Source: Candidatus Rokuibacteriota bacterium (GTDB lineage: Bacteria > Methylomirabilota > Methylomirabilia > Rokubacteriales > CSP1-6). Taken from it: DNA of 35,355 bases. How positions within the stretch are numbered: position 1 is the first letter of the stretch; each line of letters opens with the position of its first letter. This document shows positions 1-7,176 of this stretch, piece after piece. Below the pieces are notes generated by a model that saw nothing but the letters and a program-made list of their open reading frames with translations, was not told the origin of the DNA and made no database searches. The stretch covers positions 1,998 through 37,352 of the forward strand of contig QHSC01000134.1 of NCBI GenBank assembly GCA_003220345.1, given 5' to 3'. Position numbers and translations under genes: made by a program.

Positions 1-281
1 TGCACGATGCCCTGCAGGACGGCCTGGGCGACGAACTCATGCCGGTAGATCCCGCCGTCGACCACGAACCCGCTCGCGCACACCGCGGCGTACTTGCCCG
101 TCTTGGCGAGCTTCTTGGCCATGAGCGGGATCTCCAGGCTGCCCGGAGCCGAGAAGAACTCGATGCCGCTCTGGTCGTACCCGTGCCGGGCGAGCTCTGC
201 GACGAAGGCCTGCTTGCAGCGGTCGGTGATGTCGGTGTGCCACGCGGCCTGAACGTAGGCGATCTTCGTTTGGCGAGTCAT
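1..281 (-). CDS. ribH: 6,7-dimethyl-8-ribityllumazine synthase, RibH2-like (3' end outside window)
   Basis: Riboflavin pathway enzyme that condenses 5-amino-6-ribitylamino-uracil with 3,4-dihydroxy-2-butanone 4-phosphate. The visible 93 N-terminal residues read MTRQTKIAYVQAAWHTDI, then a segment with GSLEIPLMAKKLAKTGKY and VVDGGIYRHEFVAQAV. The VxDGGIYRHxF stretch resembles the RibH2 (type II) lumazine synthases of Brucella and Mesorhizobium rather than the classical RibH with GAVIRGxTxH. The start is the ATG at 279-281. The gene runs off the left edge, so the C-terminal part is not seen. The next gene (MFS transporter) lies upstream on the same strand but is transcribed toward it across a 90-bp gap. 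The family call is from motif recall only. Confidence 0.85.
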   Translation of the reverse strand, partial: MTRQTKIAYVQAAWHTDITDRCKQAFVAELARHGYDQSGIEFFSAPGSLEIPLMAKKLAKTGKYAAVCASGFVVDGGIYRHEFVAQAVLQGIV

Positions 282-371
282 GGTTCCCTCTCTTGCCGTC
301 GAGGTTCCCTTCAGTGCTTTCGAGCTCATCATACCTTGGCGATGCGCTCCTCGGAACGACGCGAAAACGGG

Positions 372-1559
372 TCAACGACGTGGGGCCCACACGCCCTCGA
401 TCCGCCGGAAGACGCCGAGGGCCAGGGCGGGCAGCGCCATCATGCCGGCGGCGAAGAAGAGGGGCGCCGAGGGGCTGGCGGTGAGATCGCGGAGCAGGCC
501 CGCCACGGGCTGCAGGGCCGCCACGCCGAGGTAGTACGTCGCGTAGAAGAGACCCAAGGCAGCCGCAACGTGCTCCGAGCGCACGCCGCCCGGGACGAGC
601 GCCACCATAGCCCCGGGCGGCACGCCGGCCAGGACACCCGCCAGCAGGAGCCAGACGACGGGGGCGGGCATGAGCGGCATGGCCGCGATGGCAAGCGCCG
701 TGAGCACGCAGCCAACTACGATGGCAACATTGGGACGCCGCATGCGGTCCACAACGACGCCGCCAAGCGGCACCGAAAGCACGCTGATCCACACCGCCAG
801 GCTTACCTGGAAGCCGGCCCCGCCGAGCGAGGCGCCGCGCGAGACGAGCACTCCGGGACCGAAACCGAGCAGCACGATGAAGCCCACGTTGAACAGCATC
901 CACATGGACCCGGCCGTCAGGGCCAGCGCCCAGTCGCGCGGAGGGAGATTCGGCATGAAGCGAAGCGCCGCGCGGGAGGTCCCGACACCCGGCGCGTCCC
1001 GATAGAGGCACGCCAGGAGCGCGAACGTGACGGCAGCGAGCAGCGCCGCAAGGTATTGGACGAGCCGCCAGGAGGAAGCTGCCGCGACAGCGCCGAAGAT
1101 CGCCGTGCTGAGACCGATGCCTAGCGGCCACCCGGTGAGCATGATGCCCATGGCCGTGGAGATCTCCTTGCCCGCGAACCACTCTGCCGTCATCTTCGCC
1201 ACGACGAGAGTCAGGAGCACCCCACCGGCGCCGCTCACGAGCCGTCCGGCGCCGGCCATCCACAGGGAGTGACTGGCCGCGGTCACGAGGCCGCCGCCGA
1301 CCATGAGCCCCAGCGCCGACAAGACCACGGGGCGATTGCCGAAGCGCTGGCCGAGCAACCCACCGGGCAGGGCGAGCGCGGCGCCGGGCAGCAGGTAGAG
1401 TCCGATGAGCAGGCCGAGCTCCGCGTAGCTGAGGGTGAGATCGGCGACAAGCAGAGGGCCCACGGGCGCGATGGACTGGAACTGCACCGCCATGCTGACT
1501 CGCGCCAGCAAGATGAGCACGAGGGCGAACCACCGACTTCCGAGGACATGCCGAGCCAT
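372..1559 (-). CDS. MFS transporter, about 12 membrane segments
   Basis: 395-residue integral membrane protein starting at the ATG at 1557-1559 (MARHVLGSRWFALVLILLAR). It has two blocks of about six hydrophobic segments separated by a short polar loop near residues 200-215. The segment LGQRFGNRPVVLSALG after TM2 is the degenerate loop 2-3 motif of the major facilitator superfamily (usual form GxLaDrxGrkxxl), and VVVDRMRRPNVAIVVG is its counterpart in the second half. Substrate cannot be told from sequence. The family includes cyanate/nitrate-type and drug-type exporters of this length. It lies just downstream of the two amidohydrolase genes (gap 101 bp), so uptake or export of an N-acyl amino acid or related amide is a reasonable guess but only that. 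Confidence 0.85.
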   Translation of the reverse strand: MARHVLGSRWFALVLILLARVSMAVQFQSIAPVGPLLVADLTLSYAELGLLIGLYLLPGAALALPGGLLGQRFGNRPVVLSALGLMVGGGLVTAASHSLWMAGAGRLVSGAGGVLLTLVVAKMTAEWFAGKEISTAMGIMLTGWPLGIGLSTAIFGAVAAASSWRLVQYLAALLAAVTFALLACLYRDAPGVGTSRAALRFMPNLPPRDWALALTAGSMWMLFNVGFIVLLGFGPGVLVSRGASLGGAGFQVSLAVWISVLSVPLGGVVVDRMRRPNVAIVVGCVLTALAIAAMPLMPAPVVWLLLAGVLAGVPPGAMVALVPGGVRSEHVAAALGLFYATYYLGVAALQPVAGLLRDLTASPSAPLFFAAGMMALPALALGVFRRIEGVWAPRR

Positions 1560-1660
1560 GTCGGTGCGACGCGGATATTCCGGCCCGGCCCGGCTCAAGT
1601 CAAGGACGCAAGCGAGGCGCGTCCGATCCGCTCTCCTTCGGCGCGGCGCTGGTCTCCCGC

Positions 1661-3343
1661 TCAGCTCGGCGGGCCGGCGCGAAGCACCCGGCCGGGAAGG
1701 GCCCCGGTGTGGCGCCCGTGGTCGAGCACCACCTTGCCGCCCACGATGACGTGATGCACGCCCTCGGCGCGCTGCACGCGCCGGGGCACGCCCGCGGGTC
1801 CGTCGTGCGAGACCTCGTCCTCCTTCACCCCGATGCTCGAGAGGTCGAAGACCATCAGGTCGGCGGCAAATCCCGTCCGCACGAGGCCGCGGTCGCGCAA
1901 CCCCATGACGCAGGCGGGCTGGAAGGTCAACCGACGGACGGCGTCCTCCAGGGTCAGGAGCTGCCGTTCCCGCACCCACTGGCCGAGGACGTAGCTCGAC
2001 TCGCCCGCCGTGCAGAAATTCGTGTTGAGATGCGCCCCCGCGTCCGACTGCGACGGCAGGGCATGGCCGGTCTTCACCATCTCGACGAGCTGGACATCCT
2101 CTTCGGGGGAGCGCGTCTGCAGCTCGAACACCGTCTCCAGCCGCTCCTCGACCGCGAGGTCGAGCATCGCGTCGGCGACGTGCTTCCCCTGCGCGGCGGC
2201 GAGATCCTCGAGACGCCGGCCCTCCAGCGGCCGGTTCTTGTCGAGCGCGACCCGGCGCACGACGATCCCCGGCCAGGGGATGAAGCGTCCGAGGACGCCG
2301 GGCCGGCGGCGCTGACGCTGCATGGCCGCCTCGCGCAAGGCCGGACGCCTCGCGGGATCGGCCAGGGCGGCGAGTCGCTCCGCCAAAGGCAAGTCCATGG
2401 TGACATCCCACACGTCGAGGTTCTTGAAGAAGGTCGTGTTCGTGAGGGTGATGCGGGGATTGAAGGGAATGGCCCGCAGGAGGTTGTAGAGCTGCACGCC
2501 GTCGCGGGCCGCCGCTTCCACGTAGGAGCGGGCATCGGCGTCGAAACCCAGGAAGAAGACGGGGCGCCCGCTCGCCAGCGAGACCTCACGCAGGTGCTGG
2601 CGATCAGCCTCATCGGGCTTGCCCACCGAGGGTGGGAGGATCTCGATCACCCCGCGGTTGAACTCGGCCACGGTACGGGCGAGCGCCAGGCGCTCGTCGT
2701 TGTGAGCGAGCCGCGTGGGCACCGGCTCGCCGGAAGGACCGGCGTGAGTCGGCGACGCGGTGGTGCTCCATCCCCAGGCGCCCGCTTCCATGCAGGTCCC
2801 GAGGAGGCGCTGCATGGCGGCAGTCTCGTCCGCGTCCGCCGCGCGCTCCCATGCGGCCGGCCCCATGGCGCCGAGCCGCAGAGGGTTGTGCCCGACCAGG
2901 GGCATCATGTTGACGCCGAGCCCCTGATCGATGGCGTCCATGTACTCCGCGAAGCTCTCCCAGTTCCAGGGCAGCACGGCGGCGAGGGACTTCACAGGCA
3001 GGTCCTCGACGCAGCAGAAGGTGGCGAGCATCGCCTCGCGGTGCTCGGGCTTCAATGGCGCCAGGGTGAGCCCGCAGTTGCCCGTCAGAACCGTGGTGAC
3101 ACCGTGCCACACCGAGGACGTGCAGAGCTTGTCCCAGAACGGCTGCGCGTCGTAGTGCGTGTGCAGATCGATGATCCCCGGCGCGACGAAGAGCCCATCG
3201 GCATCGATGGTCGCGGCCGCCGCGCCCCGGATCTTCCCGATCTCCACGACCGTCCCGTCCTGGATCGCGACATCGGCCCGATAGCGCGAAAATCCCGTCC
3301 CGTCGACGACCATCCCGTTCCTGATCACGAGGTCGTACGCCAT
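1661..3343 (-). CDS. N-acyl-D-amino-acid deacylase family amidohydrolase (copy 1)
   Basis: 560-residue metal-dependent hydrolase of the D-aminoacylase branch of the amidohydrolase superfamily. Starts MAYDLVIRNGMVVDGTG, the usual small beta-sandwich opening. The metal-binding HxH is in DLHTHYDAQPFW (about residues 60-71), and the Cys ligand seen in D-aminoacylases is in TGNCGLTLAP. A C-terminal SDAGAHLNT supplies the conserved Asp, followed by the returning beta-sandwich (GFAADLMVFD, HHVIVGGKVVL). Such enzymes hydrolyse N-acyl-D-amino acids, and some relatives act on N-substituted formamides or dihydropyrimidine-like rings, so the substrate is open. It lies 13 bp downstream of a paralogue (3357-5048) on the same strand, so the two are probably co-transcribed and diverged after duplication. 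Confidence 0.85.
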   Translation of the reverse strand: MAYDLVIRNGMVVDGTGFSRYRADVAIQDGTVVEIGKIRGAAAATIDADGLFVAPGIIDLHTHYDAQPFWDKLCTSSVWHGVTTVLTGNCGLTLAPLKPEHREAMLATFCCVEDLPVKSLAAVLPWNWESFAEYMDAIDQGLGVNMMPLVGHNPLRLGAMGPAAWERAADADETAAMQRLLGTCMEAGAWGWSTTASPTHAGPSGEPVPTRLAHNDERLALARTVAEFNRGVIEILPPSVGKPDEADRQHLREVSLASGRPVFFLGFDADARSYVEAAARDGVQLYNLLRAIPFNPRITLTNTTFFKNLDVWDVTMDLPLAERLAALADPARRPALREAAMQRQRRRPGVLGRFIPWPGIVVRRVALDKNRPLEGRRLEDLAAAQGKHVADAMLDLAVEERLETVFELQTRSPEEDVQLVEMVKTGHALPSQSDAGAHLNTNFCTAGESSYVLGQWVRERQLLTLEDAVRRLTFQPACVMGLRDRGLVRTGFAADLMVFDLSSIGVKEDEVSHDGPAGVPRRVQRAEGVHHVIVGGKVVLDHGRHTGALPGRVLRAGPPS

Positions 3344-3356
3344 GATGTTCCCGGCC

Positions 3357-5048
3357 TCAGGCGGCTTGATACCGGGCGTTGTGCAGCACGCGGCCGGGGT
3401 AGCTCCCCGTGTGGGTGCCCTTCTCCATCAGCACCTCGCCGTTGACCACGGTGTAGTGGATGCCCTCGGCCAGCTCGCGCATGCGCCAGCCGTTGCTCGG
3501 AAAATCGTGGACCACGTCTTCCGGGACCGGACGGACGGTGTCGGGATCGAAGATGACGAGGTCGGCGGCCATCCCCGGCTGCAGCAGGCCGCGATCGTAG
3601 ATGCCGAAGGCCGAGGCGGAGTCGAAGGTGAGCCGGCGGACGGCCAGCTCGAGCGACATGATCCCCTTCTCGCGCACCCAGTACCCGAGCAACCGCGTGG
3701 GGTTCGACACGTTCGAGTGGAACTGCACGTGGGCGCCGCCGTCGGAGAGCCCCACCACGGCGTAGGGGCTGCCCAGGATCTGCGCGACCGCCTCCGCGTC
3801 CATGTTGATCTCGCCGAGGCTGAACACCGTCTCCAGATTCTCCTCGACGGCCAGGTCGAGGAAGGCGTCGAGCGGGTGCTTGCCCTGCGCCTTCGCGATC
3901 TCCGCGATGTGCTGTCCCCGGAGGCCGCGGTTCTTCGGAAGCGCCGGCTCCTCGACCACCATCAGGTCCCATCGCTTGGAGAACGTCGAGTCCGGCCCGA
4001 GCGGCGCCTCGACCTCGCTGCGGAGCTTCACCCGGATCTCCGCGCTCCGATAGGCCGCGAGCTTCTCGTCATCGGAGGCCTGGAGGATGGGCAGCCACAT
4101 GGGCATGCTGCGGAACACCTGGCAGTTCTTCATGGTGAACCGGTTCACCACGCTCCCGGGATTGCAGAGGGGGATCGCGCGGATCCCCTGCTTCACAGTC
4201 GCCTCGACGTGTGCCAGGTGCTTTTGCCACCGCCCCGGCTGGCGCGCCTGCTCGAGGAGCGTGTTGTACATGATCGTCCGGCCACAGGCCTGAGAGAGCC
4301 GGCTGAGCAGGCCGTCCTTCAGCTCGGGATTGGTGCCTCCGCCACACTGGATCACGCCGGTGCCGGCCTCGCGCAGGACGTCGGCGAGCGCGAACAGCTC
4401 CGACTCGGGCGCGCACGCGGCGGGGATGCGCGTCCCCGCGATGTCGAAATGGTTCATGTTGCGCGTGATCGACAAGCCAAGGGCCCCCGCCTCGAGCGCC
4501 TCCCGCACCACGCGCCGCATGGCCTCGAGCTCGGCGTCGGTGGCCGGGCGCTCCGAGCAGTCCGCGCCCATGGCGTAGAGCCGGACGGCCGAGTGGCCGA
4601 CCAGCGTCCCCACGTTCACGCCGAGCCGCTGGCCGATCGCGCTCATGTACTCGGGGTACGTCTCCCACGTCCAGGGCACGCCCGCCTCGAGCACGTCCAT
4701 GGGGATGGCCTCGACGTAGGACAGCATGCCGGCCAGCTTCTGGCGCTCGTGGGCCTTGACGGGAGCGAGGGCCAGCGAGCAGTTGCCGATGATGACGGTG
4801 GTCGCCCCGTGATGGGACGAGAAGGTGCAGAGCGGGTCCCACAGGACCTGGGCGTCGTAGTGGCAGTGGTTGTCGACGAACCCCGGCGCCACCACGCGTC
4901 CATCCGCCTCGATCACCCGCCGCGCGGGGCCGTCGAGGCGCCCAAGCTCCACGATCTTGCCGCGGGCCACCGCCACATCGCCGTTGAAGGCGGGCCGACC
5001 GGAGCCATCGATGATGCGACCGTTCTTGACCAGGAGGTCGTAGGCCAT
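3357..5048 (-). CDS. N-acyl-D-amino-acid deacylase family amidohydrolase (copy 2)
   Basis: 563-residue paralogue of the adjacent gene at 1661-3343. The reading frame is open further upstream, but the ATG at 5046-5048 (MAYDLLVKNGRIIDGSGRPA) aligns with the paralogue's start and has a good ribosome-binding site, GGAGG, about 6 nt upstream. Metal site HxH is in DNHCHYDAQVLWD, the Cys ligand is in IGNCSLALAP, and the late Asp is in SDGGAHVQF. The C-terminal half returns to the beta-sandwich (GMAADLVIFD, HYTVVNGEVLMEKG). The two copies share layout throughout but differ in the active-site neighbourhood, so their substrates probably differ. Promoter presumably lies in the 203-bp divergent gap (5049-5251) shared with the DUF4178 operon. 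Confidence 0.87.
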   Translation of the reverse strand: MAYDLLVKNGRIIDGSGRPAFNGDVAVARGKIVELGRLDGPARRVIEADGRVVAPGFVDNHCHYDAQVLWDPLCTFSSHHGATTVIIGNCSLALAPVKAHERQKLAGMLSYVEAIPMDVLEAGVPWTWETYPEYMSAIGQRLGVNVGTLVGHSAVRLYAMGADCSERPATDAELEAMRRVVREALEAGALGLSITRNMNHFDIAGTRIPAACAPESELFALADVLREAGTGVIQCGGGTNPELKDGLLSRLSQACGRTIMYNTLLEQARQPGRWQKHLAHVEATVKQGIRAIPLCNPGSVVNRFTMKNCQVFRSMPMWLPILQASDDEKLAAYRSAEIRVKLRSEVEAPLGPDSTFSKRWDLMVVEEPALPKNRGLRGQHIAEIAKAQGKHPLDAFLDLAVEENLETVFSLGEINMDAEAVAQILGSPYAVVGLSDGGAHVQFHSNVSNPTRLLGYWVREKGIMSLELAVRRLTFDSASAFGIYDRGLLQPGMAADLVIFDPDTVRPVPEDVVHDFPSNGWRMRELAEGIHYTVVNGEVLMEKGTHTGSYPGRVLHNARYQAA

Positions 5049-5180
5049 GGGTTCCTCCAGTTGAGAGTTCGTCCGCGAGAAGGTTATCCCAACCGCGCGA
5101 CGTGTGCGAGGCCCGACAGGGAGGATTGTCGTGCCGGCGCCGAGGGCAGTCAAGCGAGGTCTCCGAGACACACAGGTTTC

Positions 5181-5209
5181 TTGGTCTGGCTGGAGCCGCC
5201 GCCTATACT
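5181..5209 (+). promoter_or_regulatory. Sigma-70-like promoter of the DUF4178-DUF350-ATP-grasp operon
   Basis: TTGGTC at 5181-5186 and TATACT at 5204-5209, separated by exactly 17 bp, and 42 bp upstream of the first start codon at 5252. AGGAGG at 5239-5244 is the ribosome-binding site. This is unusually close to consensus for the window. Predicted from sequence only. Confidence 0.6.
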
Positions 5210-5251
5210 GGTCGCGATCGTCAGGCGCGGGTGCGCACAGGAGGGCGCCGC

Positions 5252-5746
5252 ATGGGCTGGCTCGATCGCTTCCCCGGCCGCAAGCGCACGGATGGCCCCG
5301 AGGCCCTCACGAGCGTCCAGCCGGGCGATCAGATCCAGGCGGGCGGCGAGACGTGGAACGTCACCGCCGTCCTCTTCTACAAGGACGCCGGCAGCGAATG
5401 GCCGGTGGTCAAGATCGAGCGCGGCGTGGACTCCGCCTGGCTGGCCCTCGAGGAGGGAGAGATCGTCCGGTACGATCACCTCGACCTCCCCGTCGGCCCC
5501 GACGGCCGCGCGACCTGGCAGGGCCGCACCTATGCGCGGGCGGAGGTCGGCACGGCCACCGTCTCGAGGGTCCTGGGCAGCGCGGATGCCGTGCCCGGGG
5601 ACGGCCTTTCCTATCAGGTGCTGCGCTCTCAGGGCGACGACCGCGCGTGGCTTTCCGTGGAGACGTGGAACAGCGGCTTCGTCGAGGTCTCTGCGGGCCG
5701 GCTCTGGCCCGTCGACAAGATCGTGGCCGCCGCGAGAAGCCGCTAG
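5252..5746 (+). CDS. DUF4178 domain protein
   Basis: 164-residue soluble protein, first gene of a five-gene operon. Start chosen at the ATG at 5252 (MGWLDRFPGRKRTDGPEALT) because AGGAGG lies 7 bp upstream; the open frame extends further but into promoter sequence. It has a beta-rich body with the DUF4178 pattern: VQPGDQIQAGGETWNVTAVLF, then a line of alternating Trp/Glu strands (WPVVKIERG, AWLALEEGEIVRYDHLDL, YQVLRSQGDDRAWLSVE). DUF4178 proteins are of unknown activity and often sit beside DUF350, polyamine-aminopropyltransferase-like and ATP-grasp genes, as here. Its stop overlaps the next gene's GTG (TAGTG). Confidence 0.75.
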   Translation: MGWLDRFPGRKRTDGPEALTSVQPGDQIQAGGETWNVTAVLFYKDAGSEWPVVKIERGVDSAWLALEEGEIVRYDHLDLPVGPDGRATWQGRTYARAEVGTATVSRVLGSADAVPGDGLSYQVLRSQGDDRAWLSVETWNSGFVEVSAGRLWPVDKIVAAARSR

Positions 5747-6156
5747 TGGCTCTCCTTCGGGGCTATGGCACCGCCTTGGGCTGGGCCGTCTCGTTTCTGG
5801 CCCTCGCCTTCTTGGTGCGCTTCGCTTTCCACCTGCTCACGCCCTTCTCGCTGCGCTGGGCGTCGGACCGGAGAGACGCCGCCGTCGGCCACGTTCTCCG
5901 CGGTCTCTACATCGCGCTCGCCATCATCTCGCTGGCCGCCATCCAGTCCACGCGACATCTCGGCTGGGCGCTGGCGGACACGGCGATCAGCATGCTGCTC
6001 CTCCTCATCTTCTTCAAGGTCTACGACTGGATCGACCCGCGCGACTTCGTCAGCGAGCTGGCCACGGGCAACACCATGCTGGGCATGGAGCTCGAAGGGC
6101 TCTTCATCGTGCTGGCCGCGGTCATCGTCGGCGCGATGGGCTTCCTGGGCTTCTGA
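5746..6156 (+). CDS. DUF350 (YjfL-type) membrane protein
   Basis: 136-residue membrane protein beginning at GTG 5746-5748, which overlaps the previous stop by one base. About four hydrophobic segments are visible: ALGWAVSFLALAFLVRFAF, VLRGLYIALAIISLAAIQ, ALADTAISMLLLLIFFKVYD and LEGLFIVLAAVIVGAMGFLG. The link YDWIDPRDFVSELATGN before the last segment is typical of the DUF350 family, which includes E. coli YjfL. In E. coli, yjfL lies in a cluster with a glutathionylspermidine-synthase-like gene (yjfC), and the same pairing occurs here. Biochemical role unknown. The large upstream part of this open frame (from 5104) is out-of-frame DUF4178 sequence and not part of the gene. Confidence 0.75.
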   Translation: MALLRGYGTALGWAVSFLALAFLVRFAFHLLTPFSLRWASDRRDAAVGHVLRGLYIALAIISLAAIQSTRHLGWALADTAISMLLLLIFFKVYDWIDPRDFVSELATGNTMLGMELEGLFIVLAAVIVGAMGFLGF

Positions 6157-6818
6157 TGGCGCGCGCGGGCACGCTCGCCGCGTGGCCCGAGGCCCGCGTG
6201 GCCCAGGCCATGCGCGCGTGGCGCCGGGGCGCGGGGCCGCTCGAGCCGTGGTTTCGCGCCACGCCCTTCGCCGCGGCCTGCCACTATCGCGATCGGGCGC
6301 TCCCGGTCAAAGACCACGGCGCGCCGCCTCGCGCCGTCGAGAAGCTGCTGCGCCTTCTTCCCGCTCCCGATCCGCGCACGCTCTGGATCTTCGATCTGCC
6401 CGGCCCGCTCGCCATCTGGCTCGCCTATGCGCTTCGCCGGCGGCGCGCGCTCACGGCGGCCCTCGCCTGGAATGGCTGGTATGACCCGCGCGGCATTCTC
6501 GACGGCCGCGAGGAGATCCCCCTCCTCCTCGCCCTCGGAGCGAAGCTCGGGCGCGCGCCGGCGCGCGGCGTCTACCTGCTCCTCGACAGCTCGCGGCACG
6601 CCGAGCCGCGGTCGGCCCGCCTCGACAATCGCTATGCCCTGGGCGAAGAAGACGTGCCCACGCTCGAGCATCTCGCCGAGATGGGGGTGACGCGCGCGCG
6701 CGCGTGGGCGTGGACCGAGCCGGAGGAAGACCTCGCGGCCTACCTCGCCTACCTGGGTCGGCGGCTCAGGGTCAGGGTGACGGCAAGCGTGAGGCGGAAG
6801 GTCGGCGCCGATGGCTAG
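6156..6818 (+). CDS. Unrecognised 220-aa protein in the DUF350/ATP-grasp operon
   Basis: 220 residues, starting at ATG 6156-6158 that overlaps the previous TGA by one base (TGATG) and ending 8 bp inside the next gene. I do not recognise a family. Visible features are a Trp/Arg-rich N-terminus (WRRGAGPLEPWFR), a central block with WIFDLPGPLAIWLAYALRRR and ALAWNGWYDPRGILDG, a GVYLLLDSSRHAE strand, and a charged C-terminus. There are no convincing membrane helices and no signal peptide. The WIFDLPG and YLLLDSSRH segments look like core beta-strands of an alpha/beta domain. Tight coupling implies it acts with the DUF350 protein and the ATP-grasp enzyme. It could be a diverged partner or adaptor protein, but I assign no function. 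Confidence 0.7.
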   Translation: MARAGTLAAWPEARVAQAMRAWRRGAGPLEPWFRATPFAAACHYRDRALPVKDHGAPPRAVEKLLRLLPAPDPRTLWIFDLPGPLAIWLAYALRRRRALTAALAWNGWYDPRGILDGREEIPLLLALGAKLGRAPARGVYLLLDSSRHAEPRSARLDNRYALGEEDVPTLEHLAEMGVTRARAWAWTEPEEDLAAYLAYLGRRLRVRVTASVRRKVGADG

Positions 6819-7176
6819 GCGCCGCCGCAGGCCGCGCGCGCCTCATCCCAAGCACCTCGCGCTGACGCTGACCGCGGGTATCCTGGCCGCGGCCGCACTC
6901 GCGGGCTGCGACTCGCAGCCGCCATCGGCCAAGGCGCCCACCTGCGCCCCGCGCGCCACGGCGCCGGGCTCCGCGGGCTGGGACGATCCCGACGGCTGCT
7001 GGGAGCGCCGGCCCGACGGCCGGACGTACTACCGCACGACCTTCGGCGGCTATTCCTACTATCACGCCGAGCCGCCGGGGTACTCGAAGTTCTCCGATAC
7101 CTCGCGCGGGGGCTGGTTCTCCGGCTCGAAGTCCTCCACGGGCGGCTACCATGGCGCGCCCAGCGCCGCTGCCTGA
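6811..7176 (+). CDS. Small proline/glycine/tyrosine-rich lipoprotein
   Basis: 121 residues, start ATG 6811, overlapping the upstream gene by 8 bp. The N-terminus is strongly basic (MARRRRRPRAPHPKH) and is followed by a hydrophobic stretch LALTLTAGILAAAALAGC, where LAGC is a lipobox, so the mature protein should begin at Cys34 and be lipid-anchored. The mature part is low-complexity and rich in Gly, Ser, Tyr and Pro (YYRTTFGGYSYYHAEPPGY, FSGSKSSTGGYHG). Its position before the ATP-grasp gene parallels E. coli yjfM, which precedes yjfC, but I see no clear sequence identity. It could be an envelope substrate or anchor for the ATP-grasp enzyme (inference). Confidence 0.65.
   Translation: MARRRRRPRAPHPKHLALTLTAGILAAAALAGCDSQPPSAKAPTCAPRATAPGSAGWDDPDGCWERRPDGRTYYRTTFGGYSYYHAEPPGYSKFSDTSRGGWFSGSKSSTGGYHGAPSAAA

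Noticed and set aside
3342..6818. A very long plus-strand open frame (1158 codons) covering the amidohydrolase and DUF350 region
   Set aside because: High GC content keeps antisense frames open. The sequence is Arg/His/Pro-rich with no domain, and the minus-strand amidohydrolase and the short plus-strand genes explain the region.
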